Source of the DNA: Acidobacteriaceae bacterium
GTDB taxonomy: Bacteria > Acidobacteriota > Terriglobia > Terriglobales > Acidobacteriaceae
Length of the DNA stretch: 64,000 nt
Assembly: GCA_903642235.1 (NCBI GenBank)
Contig: CAHJWL010000003.1
Location: 310,001 to 374,000 of the forward strand
Reading direction: 5' to 3'
Positions 8,905-17,689 of the stretch are shown here, piece after piece (the stretch's first letter is position 1; the number at the start of each line of letters is the position of its first letter). The position numbers and the translations under genes were made by a program. The notes beneath the pieces are model-generated. The model did no database searches, had not been told where the DNA came from, and saw only the letters and a list, made by a program, of their open reading frames with translations.

Positions 8905-9057
8905 TCTTACTCTCTCCTGCAGGTGCCGCGGCCCTGGCGGGCACACAGCAGGCTGCTGTATCTTCGTCTGCGACTTCGAACCTGCTCGGTTTCAGGCCGG
9001 GTGAACTACTTGGAAGGTGGAGCAGGCGGCTCTCAGCCGGGCCGCCTGCCACGCGCA

Positions 9058-10482
9058 TTACGCCCGGCGCCCCGGAGTTGTTAGGCTCCCGGATTCGCGT
9101 GCCGGGTGGGCCGTCGGCCGTCCGACACTGATGTACGTAAAGCCAAGCGCCGCCATCGCGCCCGGATCATAGAGATTACGTCCATCGATCACGATCGGGT
9201 AGCGCAGGGTCTTGTGCAGGCGCGGCAGATCGAGCTCTACAAACTCGGTCCAGTCCGTAAGCACCAGCAGTGCGTCAACATCCTTTGCCGCATCGTAGGC
9301 CGTGTCCGCATAGCTGAGCTGCTTGCCTTCAGGCAGAACCTCCATCGCGCGTTCCTTGGCTGCGGGATCATAGGCGACGATCGAGCATCCCTCCGCCAGC
9401 AGCATGCGAATCATTTCGATTGATGGGCTGTCTCGGATGTCATCCGTCTCACCCTTAAAAGCCAGTCCCAGGACGCCCAGCTTCTTGCCGCGAAGCGTCC
9501 ACAGCGCGGACCGAACCTTTGCCAGAAAACGCCGCTTCTGCGACGCATTGATGTTCTCAACCTCGCTGAGCAGATTGAAGTTGATTCCGAACTGGTCGGC
9601 CACTGAACGGAAAGCAGCTACGTCCTTCGGAAAGCAGGAGCCTCCGTAGCCGATGCCCGGCCGAAGAAACTTCGGACCGATCCGGCTGTCGAGACCAATC
9701 CCCTTCGCAACCTGCTCCACATTCGCCTCGGTCGCTTCGCATAGGTTGGAGACCGCATTGATAAACGAGATCTTCAGCGCGAGAAAAGCGTTCGAGGCAT
9801 GCTTAATGATCTCCGCGCTCTTGATCGATGTGTTCAGCAGCACCGGCGGCGTGCTTGCATTGCAGCAGCCGCCGATTGCTCCGGTCTGGTTGTAGTACTC
9901 GCCTCCGGTCAGAGGCTCGTAGATCGCTCCGAGCAGCTTGATAGCCTCTGGGGTATCCGCACCAACGACAATGCGATCCGGATGCAGGAAGTCCTCGACC
10001 GCCGTTCCCTCCCGCAGAAACTCAGGGTTAGAAACCACATCAAAGAGTCGCTGCTCCACTCCATTGCGCTCGATCGCCCGGCGGATCCACTCATTCGTGT
10101 AAACCGGAACTGTACTCTTTTCGACAATGACCTTATAGCTGTCAATGGATCGTGCGATTTCGCAGGCAACGGCCTCCACATACGAAAGATCAGCGTCTCC
10201 CGTCTCGCTCTGCGGCGTTCCCACCGCGATGAAGATCGCCTGGGCTTCGCGGGTCGCCTCCGCCAGATCCGTCGTGAACCGCACCCGGTTATTGCGGTAC
10301 CGATTGAGCAGCTCCGGAAGGTGGTTTTCGTGAATGAGCGTGTCGCCGCCTTGAAGTGCAGCGACCTTGCGTTCATCGTTATCAACGCAGATGACGGTAT
10401 GACCGATCTCTGCGAAACAAACTGCGGCGACAAGGCCAACGTAGCCCGAACCAACAACAGCAATCGAAATGGATTCACTCAT
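9058..10482 (-). CDS. ugd: UDP-glucose 6-dehydrogenase
   Basis: The N-terminus AVVGSGYVGLVAAVCFAEIG binds NAD; KSTVPVYTN and NPEFLREGTAV follow, and the catalytic cysteine is in GGSCFPKDV. The enzyme oxidises UDP-glucose twice to UDP-glucuronate. Compared with typical family members (about 440) the 474 residues include an insertion near GGCCNASTPP (about 208-217) and a slightly long C-terminus. It heads the ugd-uxs transcription unit, divergent from the BY-kinase gene across 139 nt that must hold both promoters. Confidence 0.95.
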   Translation of the reverse strand: MSESISIAVVGSGYVGLVAAVCFAEIGHTVICVDNDERKVAALQGGDTLIHENHLPELLNRYRNNRVRFTTDLAEATREAQAIFIAVGTPQSETGDADLSYVEAVACEIARSIDSYKVIVEKSTVPVYTNEWIRRAIERNGVEQRLFDVVSNPEFLREGTAVEDFLHPDRIVVGADTPEAIKLLGAIYEPLTGGEYYNQTGAIGGCCNASTPPVLLNTSIKSAEIIKHASNAFLALKISFINAVSNLCEATEANVEQVAKGIGLDSRIGPKFLRPGIGYGGSCFPKDVAAFRSVADQFGINFNLLSEVENINASQKRRFLAKVRSALWTLRGKKLGVLGLAFKGETDDIRDSPSIEMIRMLLAEGCSIVAYDPAAKERAMEVLPEGKQLSYADTAYDAAKDVDALLVLTDWTEFVELDLPRLHKTLRYPIVIDGRNLYDPGAMAALGFTYISVGRPTAHPARESGSLTTPGRRA

Positions 10483-10621
10483 GGGTGTGTGCGGAAGTCC
10501 CCTTTTTGGTTAGGATACCCGACGTTGGTCGAAGATCCCCGCACAAAGGTGACATCACCAAGGGGTATTACTCGCGCCGCTTTCCGGTAGCCAAGCCCTG
10601 TGCTCAGGTAAGCTATGAGGA

Positions 10622-12877
10622 ATGGACCCGCAGAGAGTGCCGACACCGCCCGTGATGGGTGCTCCTGAGAACGTGCCCAGCGCCGGCTCTTCAGGGGAAG
10701 CAACCCTCTCTGAAGCGCTTCTCACTCTTCGCAAAAGAAAATGGGTTCTGATCGTCGCGGGGATCCTCGGCCTCGCGTACGGCGTCTACAAGGTACTCTC
10801 CGAGCCGCGCGTCTACGAGGCCTACGGCCGCATCGAGGTCCGCGCAGGATCCTCAAACGAGTTCCGCGTCAATGGCGCAAGCGGCTTCGACACCGGCAGC
10901 AACAAGATGTTAACGGAAGTCGCCATTCTCCAAAGCGACCAGCTCATGCTGAATGTTGCGCGCCAGATGAAATTGCAGGACAGCCCCGATTTCCTCGAGG
11001 TCAAGGGACCCGTCCCGCACACCTCCCTTGAGGATCCCGCTGTCCGCGATGCCGTCGTCGGACAACTCCAGGGCACCCTTTCGTTCCAGCTCGTGCCCAA
11101 GACGGACATCATCCGTATCGGCTATACCTCGATCAACCCCAAGCTCGCGACCGACATCGTCAATACGGTGATCGCCACGTACATCCACAACAGCTATCAG
11201 ACCCGCTTTGACTCCACCCAGCGTGTCTCGCAGTTCCTTCAGGGACAGCTGGACGACCTGAAGCAGCAGGTCGAAATCTCGCAGGAACAGCTGATTCCTC
11301 TGCAGCGCAAGCTTGGCATTCTCGGTTTCGACCCGAACCACAACCAGATCTCCAGTGAAGTCGAAGACCTCTCTCGCGCAGCCGGTCAGGCGCGTCTTGC
11401 CCGCATCATCGCCGAGTCCCGCTACCGCATCATCTCGGGTATGGATCCGGACACCATCACCGGCACCATCGACAACACACCGGGAACCGTACCTGGCGAA
11501 TTGAATGCGCTGCGCGGGCAGATCGCCACCGCCCGCGGCAACTACGCGCAGCTTACCTCAACGCTCGGGACGAACCATCCGCAGGCCAGGGCGGCCCGCG
11601 CGCAGATCGACCAGCTCGAGCGCGAGATCGCCTCCGAGCAGAATCGCCTGCTCGTTCAGGCGAAGCAGAATTACATCGCCGCGAAAGCCAATGAAGAGCA
11701 GACCGATGCCACGCTTGAGCAGCAAAAGACAGAGGCTTACAAGCTCGGCGATGCTTTGATCGACTACCAGCTGCGGCAGCGGGAGTTCGAGACCAATCGC
11801 ACGCTCTATGAAAGCCTGAACCAACGACTGCGCACCGCCGGCATTCAGGCAGGTCTCGAATCGCTCGAAATCGATATCGTCGATCAGGCGCTTCTACCCT
11901 CAACCCCGGTCGTCCAAAACCAGACCAGCACCATCATCTCCACACTTGTTTTCAGCCTGCTTGGCGGCATCGTCGTCGCCTTCCTGCTTGAGAGCTTGGA
12001 CACTGGCCTGCGTGGCGTTGCCGAGATCGAGCAGATAACCGAACTTCCATCGCTGGCCGTCATCCCGCGCTCACGCCGCAGCTCTGCCGAAGAAGCAGCG
12101 CAGCTCACTACCGCGCAGCGCAACGTTGCCGTTCTCTCCAAGCCGAAGTCGCAATTTTCCGAGGCGTTCCGCTCGCTTCGCACCTCGCTCATGCTGTCAA
12201 CGGCAGGACAGCCGCCGAAGATCATGCTGTTCACCAGCGCCACGCCGTCAGAGGGCAAGACCACCGCCGCGACAAACCTTGCAGCCGTTCTAGCACAGGG
12301 CGATGCCCGCGTGCTGCTCGTCGACGCCGATCTGCGGCGGCCGAACGTGCATCATCGCTTCGGCCTTAATGGCCGTGTCGGTCTCACCACGCTGCTTACC
12401 GGAGCGACCACACTCGAACAAACAATTCAGCACGTCCCCGAGATTCCAAATCTTGACGTCATCTCAAGTGGCCCTGTTCCACCACTCCCCACGGAGATGC
12501 TCGCCTCCGAACCCATGCGGGCTCTCCTGGAACGTCTCGCAGGCCTCTACACCCATGTCATTATCGATTCGCCGCCGATCCTCTCTGTGACGGATGGCGT
12601 CATCCTCTCGCGCGAGGCAGACGCCGTGGTCCTGGTCGTGCGCCACGGCAAATCCAACAAGCATGTCGTTCGCCGCGCACGCGATCTTCTGCTGCGCTCC
12701 GGAGCCTCCATCACCGGCATCGTCCTCAACGCGATTGATGTCTCCTCACCGGAGTACTACGGGTATTACGGCTACTCGAAGTATAACTACGCTGCCGCAG
12801 ACTCGGGAACCTGGGAACCTCGCGAGAAGCCCAGAAGCCGTGAAGACACCTCGCCGGAGAAGGATGAATCGCGATGA
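10622..12877 (+). CDS. Wzc-like polysaccharide co-polymerase/BY-kinase
   Basis: This 751-residue protein is built as a Wzz domain with a first membrane segment (WVLIVAGILGLAYGVY, about residues 40-55), a long periplasmic coiled-coil region rich in Q/E/A, a GNVR-like stretch, a second membrane segment (about 437-455), and a cytoplasmic BY-kinase. The kinase has Walker A (SATPSEGKTTAA), A' (LLVDADLRRP) and B (VIIDSPP) motifs, then a C-terminal tyrosine cluster (EYYGYYGYSKYNY) that would be autophosphorylated. It controls chain length and export of an exopolysaccharide together with the downstream Wza-like protein, with which it overlaps by 4 nt. Confidence 0.93.
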   Translation: MDPQRVPTPPVMGAPENVPSAGSSGEATLSEALLTLRKRKWVLIVAGILGLAYGVYKVLSEPRVYEAYGRIEVRAGSSNEFRVNGASGFDTGSNKMLTEVAILQSDQLMLNVARQMKLQDSPDFLEVKGPVPHTSLEDPAVRDAVVGQLQGTLSFQLVPKTDIIRIGYTSINPKLATDIVNTVIATYIHNSYQTRFDSTQRVSQFLQGQLDDLKQQVEISQEQLIPLQRKLGILGFDPNHNQISSEVEDLSRAAGQARLARIIAESRYRIISGMDPDTITGTIDNTPGTVPGELNALRGQIATARGNYAQLTSTLGTNHPQARAARAQIDQLEREIASEQNRLLVQAKQNYIAAKANEEQTDATLEQQKTEAYKLGDALIDYQLRQREFETNRTLYESLNQRLRTAGIQAGLESLEIDIVDQALLPSTPVVQNQTSTIISTLVFSLLGGIVVAFLLESLDTGLRGVAEIEQITELPSLAVIPRSRRSSAEEAAQLTTAQRNVAVLSKPKSQFSEAFRSLRTSLMLSTAGQPPKIMLFTSATPSEGKTTAATNLAAVLAQGDARVLLVDADLRRPNVHHRFGLNGRVGLTTLLTGATTLEQTIQHVPEIPNLDVISSGPVPPLPTEMLASEPMRALLERLAGLYTHVIIDSPPILSVTDGVILSREADAVVLVVRHGKSNKHVVRRARDLLLRSGASITGIVLNAIDVSSPEYYGYYGYSKYNYAAADSGTWEPREKPRSREDTSPEKDESR

Positions 12878-13905
12878 TGACTCGCAGACTCGCTCAATCT
12901 TTCCGCCCTCTCCGGCCGCATCGCAACCCAGTTGTGGCGTGGCTCAGCTGCGCTTTGCTGGCTCTCGTAGTAGCCGCAGCTCCCGTCCGCGCTATCGCTC
13001 AGTTCAGCGGCCCCACTCCCAGTGCCTCGCCGGCCGCCAACGTTCCGGTAAAGGTCACCACCGATCCCGCTGTCCTCTACCCCGGGGAGCGTGAGATCGA
13101 ACTCGGCCCCGGTGATCAGATCGGTGTCCACCTCTACGAGGCGGCGGATTACAGCCCGTCGCCCCTGCGCCTCAGCCTTGATGGCTCCATCCAGCTTCCA
13201 TTGATCGGCGTCGTTCGCCTCTCTGGACTCACCCTTCATCAGGCAGAAGATCTGATCGCGCGTCGCCTGGTGGAAGCCGATATGTACCGCAGCCCGCAGA
13301 TCAGCATCCAGCTGCTCGAATCTCCTAATCAGATCATCACTGTAACGGGCGAGATCCACGCGGTTGTTCCGGTTCTCGGCAGCCATAAGAGGCTTTTTGA
13401 TGTTCTAGCTGCAGCCGGCGGCCTTCCTGTAAATGCCAGTCACATCATCACCATCAATCGCCCGGGAAGCGCCGATCCCGTTGTAATCGACCTTGGCCCC
13501 GATCCGCTCCACAGCGCGCAGGCTGATATACCTGTCTACGCACGGGATACCATCATCATCGCCCGTGTCGGCGTCGTCTACGTCCTCGGCGCCTTTCGCA
13601 CGCAGGGAGCAATCCCGCTCATCCAGAACTCCCCCCTCACCCTGATGCAGGTTGCCGCGCTCGGCAACGGCTATGGGTGGGAAGGGCAACTGGACGATGT
13701 TCAACTGGTCCGTACTGTTGGCCTCGAGCGGCGCATTGTGCATGTCAACTTCAAGAAGGTTCTCAAAGGCGAGGAGCCCGATCCCGTTCTGCAGACCGAC
13801 GATATCGTCTTCCTGCCCTCAAACTCCATCCGCGCTGCCATCAAGGTCGGCGGCATCAACACACTCTTCGGCATCCTCTCCACTATCATCTTCTCCATTC
13901 GCTAG
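12874..13905 (+). CDS. Wza-like polysaccharide export protein (Poly_export, SLBB)
   Basis: The start ATG overlaps the kinase stop (ATGA), so translation is coupled. After a Sec-type signal segment (about residues 24-43, ending RAIAQ) the Poly_export domain begins at ELGPGDQIGVHLYEAADY, followed by two SLBB-like regions (ITVTGEIHAV, VYVLGAFRTQGAI) and DDIVFLPSN. There is no lipobox Cys, unlike E. coli Wza, and the C-terminus ends in a hydrophobic segment (FGILSTIIFSI). The protein would form the outer-membrane exit pore for the exopolysaccharide. Confidence 0.9.
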   Translation: MMTRRLAQSFRPLRPHRNPVVAWLSCALLALVVAAAPVRAIAQFSGPTPSASPAANVPVKVTTDPAVLYPGEREIELGPGDQIGVHLYEAADYSPSPLRLSLDGSIQLPLIGVVRLSGLTLHQAEDLIARRLVEADMYRSPQISIQLLESPNQIITVTGEIHAVVPVLGSHKRLFDVLAAAGGLPVNASHIITINRPGSADPVVIDLGPDPLHSAQADIPVYARDTIIIARVGVVYVLGAFRTQGAIPLIQNSPLTLMQVAALGNGYGWEGQLDDVQLVRTVGLERRIVHVNFKKVLKGEEPDPVLQTDDIVFLPSNSIRAAIKVGGINTLFGILSTIIFSIR

Positions 13906-13982
13906 CCGCATGTCTCTAAACCTCCCCTGTAACCTGCCTGCCAATCCCGGACCCGCCCATGCGCGGCCTCTTGGAGTCTGAT

Positions 13983-15209
13983 GTGACACCCTCGAGAAAT
14001 CTCCGGCTGGGCTACCTCGTCAGTCACCCCATCCAGTATCAGGCGCCCCTGCTTCGGCGCATCGCGGCCGAGCCTGGGCTCGACCTTCACGTCTTCTTCG
14101 GCTCTGACCTGTCCGTCCGCAGCTACCGAGACGAAGGCTTCGGCGCTGATATCGAATGGGACGTTCCGCTGCTCGACGGGTACAGCTCCGAGTTCCTCCC
14201 CGCTATCCGTGACAAGCGCTCGATCTCGATTGCCTCTCCGATCAGCCGCGGCATCTACGACCGCCTTCGCGGCCGGCATGGATCCCCCACCATCGACGTG
14301 CTCTGGGTTCACGGTTACGCCACGGTCAACGCGCTCCATGGCATGCTCGCCGCTCGGGCTCTGGGCATTCCAGTTCTGTTGCGTGCCGAATCCTGGCTGA
14401 AAGATCGAGAGCGCTCCGGCGCAAAGCTCGCAGCCAAGCATGCCTTTTTTCTTGGTCTGCGGCAGATGGTTGATGCCGTGCTTCCCATCGGCACATTGAA
14501 CTCCGAGTATTGGAGTCAATACCTTGGTGACAACATCCCACAGTTCCTGATGCCGTACGCCGTCGACAACGAGTACTTCCAGGCGCGCAGCCTTGAGGCT
14601 GCGGCCGGCCGCGAGGCTCTAGCCCGCGAACTCGCTCTCGAACCCGGCCGGCCCATCGTTCTCTTCGCCTCCAAGCTGCAGACCCGCAAACGCTGCGAGG
14701 ACCTGGTTGAGGCCTGTCTGCGCCTTGCAACACATCTGTCTCCCGAGCGACAGCCATACCTCTTGATCGTCGGTGATGGTGAGGAGCGTGCGAATCTCGA
14801 GCGGAAAGTCCTCAGCGTCGGCGCACAGAATGTCCGCTTCTGCGGCTTCCGCAATCAATCAGAGTTGCCCCGTTTCTTTAATCTCTGCGACGTCTTCGTC
14901 CTTCCCTCGCGTCACGAGCCCTGGGGTCTGATCGTCAATGAAGTGATGAACGCCGGTCGGGCTGTCATCGTCTCAGAGGATGTTGGCAGCCAGCCTGACC
15001 TCATCACCGATGGTGTTGAAGGCTGCGTCTTTCCGGCCGGTGACGTCGACGCTCTCACCGCCGCCCTCTTGCGCGTTCTTGCCACACCTGGCACCGCCGC
15101 GGAGATGGGTGCGCGCGCCCGCGATCGCATCTCTACCTGGAGCTTTGACCAGGACATCCTTGGTCTTCGTGCCGCACTTGAGCATGTCGGCCGCCGCCTT
15201 CGCGCCTGA
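13983..15209 (+). CDS. Glycosyltransferase family 4-like protein
   Basis: A GT-B glycosyltransferase: N-terminal LGYLVSHPIQYQAPLLRRIA, C-terminal donor-binding half with VLFASKLQTRKRCEDLVEA, LIVGDGEE and the family-1 signature VLPSRHEPWGLIVNEVMNAG with the E-x7-E pair. GTG 13983 has GGAG 6 nt upstream; ATG 13959 is an in-frame alternative that adds 8 residues. It comes 78 nt after the Wza-like gene and should add a sugar to the lipid-linked repeat. Donor and acceptor cannot be told from sequence. Confidence 0.88.
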   Translation: MTPSRNLRLGYLVSHPIQYQAPLLRRIAAEPGLDLHVFFGSDLSVRSYRDEGFGADIEWDVPLLDGYSSEFLPAIRDKRSISIASPISRGIYDRLRGRHGSPTIDVLWVHGYATVNALHGMLAARALGIPVLLRAESWLKDRERSGAKLAAKHAFFLGLRQMVDAVLPIGTLNSEYWSQYLGDNIPQFLMPYAVDNEYFQARSLEAAAGREALARELALEPGRPIVLFASKLQTRKRCEDLVEACLRLATHLSPERQPYLLIVGDGEERANLERKVLSVGAQNVRFCGFRNQSELPRFFNLCDVFVLPSRHEPWGLIVNEVMNAGRAVIVSEDVGSQPDLITDGVEGCVFPAGDVDALTAALLRVLATPGTAAEMGARARDRISTWSFDQDILGLRAALEHVGRRLRA

Positions 15210-15278
15210 TCACCACGGGTCGCGATACGTTCTTTCCCTTCAGCCGCTGGTACCATTCACAGGAATCAGTCTTTCACC

Positions 15279-16454
15279 ATGCGCCTTCTCCACATCATCG
15301 GAACTATCAGCCCGGAGGCTGGCGGTCCTACCGAGTCGGTTCGTTCTCTGCTCAACTTCGGCCCTCCCGACTATCGCGGCGAAGTCGTCACACTTGACCC
15401 GCCAGACGCGCCTTTCCTCAAGGACCTCAACTTCACGGTCCATCCGCTTGGCCCCGGCAAGGGCGTCTACGCCTACGCCGCCCGGCTGCGCCCTTGGTTG
15501 AAGTCCAATGCGCACCGCTTCGACGGAGTGGTCGTAAACGGCCTCTGGCAGTATGTGGGGTTTGCTGCCTGGCGCACCTTTGCCGGCAAGAAGCCGTACG
15601 TCGTCTTCACTCATGGCATGCTGGACCCTTACTTCAAGCATCGCTTTCCACTCAAGCATCTAAAAAAGTGGGCCTATTGGCTCTCGGCTGAGTACTGGAT
15701 TCTTCGCGGTGCCTATCGCGTTCTCTTCACCACGGACGCCGAAGAGCGCCTCGCCCGGGAAAGCTTCTGGCTCCACAGCTGGAAGGGCTTCGTGGTCCCG
15801 TATGGCGCCTCGAGTTCTTTGGCTGACCCCGCCGAAGAGATCGAGGCTTTCTACACACATTGCCCGGAGCTTCGCGGCCGTCGCTTCCTTCTCTTCCTCG
15901 GCCGCATTCATCGCAAGAAGGGTTGCGATCTGCTCCTCGAGGCCTTCGCCCAAGTCGCCGCGCTCGATCCCTCGCTTGAACTTGTGATGGCCGGCCCGGA
16001 TCAGCAGCGCTGGTCAGCCGAACTCAAGACGCGTGCCGCCTCTTTCGGTATCGCCGACCGCGTTCACTGGCCGGGCATGCTCAAGGGCGCTGTCAAGTGG
16101 GGAGCCTTCCGCGCTTCGGAGGCCTTCGTTCTTCCCTCTCATCAGGAAAACTTCGGCATCGCTGTCGCTGAAGCCATGAGCTGTTGCCGGCCGGTCCTGC
16201 TTGCCGATAAAGTCAACATCGCCGAGGAGATTGCGGCGGACGGCGGCGGCTTCATGGAGACTGACACCCTTGAGGGCACGGTCCGCCTTCTCGATCGCTG
16301 GATTCATCTCTCCCCTGAGGAGAGATCCCGTATGGGTAAACGCGCGTTTGAAGTCTTTAACAGCCGCTACGACATGCGCAGCAATGCCGCCCGGATCATT
16401 CGGCTGTTTGACGATGCGCCCGGTATGCCGCACCGGGCGGAGTCGAAGTCATGA
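15279..16454 (+). CDS. Glycosyltransferase family 1/4
   Basis: The protein begins MRLLHIIGTISPEAGGPTES, the classic acceptor-side GT-B motif (GG-P), and has FLGRIHRKKGCDLLLEAFA and VLPSHQENFGIAVAEAMSC with the catalytic E-x7-E in the donor half. Length is 391 residues. It overlaps the following acetyltransferase gene by 4 nt (ATGA), showing tight operon structure. It resembles GTs that work on exopolysaccharide repeat units next to WcaF-type acetyltransferases; the sugar is unknown. Confidence 0.9.
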   Translation: MRLLHIIGTISPEAGGPTESVRSLLNFGPPDYRGEVVTLDPPDAPFLKDLNFTVHPLGPGKGVYAYAARLRPWLKSNAHRFDGVVVNGLWQYVGFAAWRTFAGKKPYVVFTHGMLDPYFKHRFPLKHLKKWAYWLSAEYWILRGAYRVLFTTDAEERLARESFWLHSWKGFVVPYGASSSLADPAEEIEAFYTHCPELRGRRFLLFLGRIHRKKGCDLLLEAFAQVAALDPSLELVMAGPDQQRWSAELKTRAASFGIADRVHWPGMLKGAVKWGAFRASEAFVLPSHQENFGIAVAEAMSCCRPVLLADKVNIAEEIAADGGGFMETDTLEGTVRLLDRWIHLSPEERSRMGKRAFEVFNSRYDMRSNAARIIRLFDDAPGMPHRAESKS

Positions 16455-17083
16455 ACCCGTCTGCCAGCCCCATCCCGGAGCCGCGACGACCTCACTACAG
16501 CGCTGCTGACACCATCGACCCGGCCTCGGCGGCAGACCCCTACAAGCGTCCCGCCTTCTCAAGCGCGGACCGTCTCCGTCGTCTGGGCTGGAATCTCTGC
16601 TGGCAAGTGCTCTTCCGTTTTTCGCCCCGGCCCCTGCATGCCTGGCGCAGTGCACTCCTCCGCCTCTTCGGTGCTCATCTGGGCCCGGAGTGCCACATCT
16701 ATCCCGGAGCGCGAATCTGGGCGCCTTGGAACATCCACGCCGAAGATTCAGTCGCGATCGCCGATGGAGCAGAAATCTACAATCCCGCTCCTATGCGCTT
16801 CGGCTCGCACGCCATCGTCTCGCAAGGCGCATACCTCTGCGGCGCTACGCATGACTACGATCACCCTGACTTCCCTCTGCTCGCCTACACCACCGACGTA
16901 GGTGCCTACGCCTGGGTCTGTGCACGTGCCGTCGTCTCACCCGGGGTGAACCTTGCGGAGGGCGCTGTGCTTGGCCTGGGCTCCATCGCGACCCGATCGC
17001 TCGAACCTTGGGGTGTCTACGCCGGTGTTCCGGCCCGTCGCATCAAGGAGCGCCAGCGGCAGCCCGTTAGCTCGCAAAGTTAG
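16451..17083 (+). CDS. WcaF-like exopolysaccharide O-acetyltransferase (left-handed beta helix)
   Basis: Residues from about 74 onwards show hexapeptide turns (GAHLGP, IYPGARI, IADGAEI, VSPGVNL, GAVLGLGS) and the terminal VYAGVPARRIKER of LbH acyltransferases. CGATHDYDHPDFPL carries the likely catalytic His and matches the colanic acid WcaF group. The first 60 residues are polar and poorly conserved. It is the last gene of the kinase-export-GT-GT-acetyltransferase run. No flippase, polymerase or initiating phosphoglycosyltransferase is found next to it, so these must be encoded elsewhere. Confidence 0.87.
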   Translation: MNPSASPIPEPRRPHYSAADTIDPASAADPYKRPAFSSADRLRRLGWNLCWQVLFRFSPRPLHAWRSALLRLFGAHLGPECHIYPGARIWAPWNIHAEDSVAIADGAEIYNPAPMRFGSHAIVSQGAYLCGATHDYDHPDFPLLAYTTDVGAYAWVCARAVVSPGVNLAEGAVLGLGSIATRSLEPWGVYAGVPARRIKERQRQPVSSQS

Positions 17084-17131
17084 AAATTGATCAGCACAGA
17101 TCGGCGTGGATCTTTCAAACTCCCTCTGCTC

Positions 17132-17512
17132 CTAAGCGCGCAGCTTCGCCAGCAGATCTGTCGGGTGTACGGGTTTTGCCAGAATCTCAAACTCATGACC
17201 TTGCATACGAGCCTTCTCCAGCAGATCGGCCGTCGCTGCCTGCCCGGAGAACAGCAGGATCTTGCACGCTGGAATCTTGCTGCGTGTGATAATCGCAGCT
17301 TCGATTCCCGTCATGCCGGTCATGATAACGTCGCTGATCAGCATATTCGGCTGAAAGGTATCAAGAGCCTCGATGGCCTTCTCCCCACTGAAGACGGCGC
17401 GTGCTTCAAACCCGGCTTGGTTCAGGATAATCGCCAGTGTGTTCGCGATCACCTGCTCGTCGTCTGCCACCAGCACGCGAGGCTTTGAGTGATTCGATGT
17501 TGACTCTGACAT
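17132..17512 (-). CDS. Stand-alone CheY-like response regulator
   Basis: A single receiver domain of about 126 residues: VADDEQV (acidic pair), LISDVIMTGM with the phosphoacceptor Asp, LFSG (switch Ser) and AKPVHP (conserved Lys). No output domain is present, so it would act by protein contact or as a phosphate shuttle. ATG 17512 (MSESTSN) is chosen over 17521. It is convergent with the exopolysaccharide operon and divergent from the ABC ATPase gene; neither a kinase nor a partner is adjacent. Confidence 0.92.
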   Translation of the reverse strand: MSESTSNHSKPRVLVADDEQVIANTLAIILNQAGFEARAVFSGEKAIEALDTFQPNMLISDVIMTGMTGIEAAIITRSKIPACKILLFSGQAATADLLEKARMQGHEFEILAKPVHPTDLLAKLRA

Positions 17513-17689
17513 ACGTTTCAATGTCCCCGGTGGTAGCTCTGGTGCACTAGACCGGCCGGCTTCCTGCCGGTCCGTTGAAGATCTGCAAACTAGCTAATGA
17601 TACGCTGAGCGCAGGCCTTCGAAGTCATGGCCTTCTGAAAAACTCCCTGGCCGATTCAGCCGCCCGGAAACCCGAAATCCGTCTCGCCT

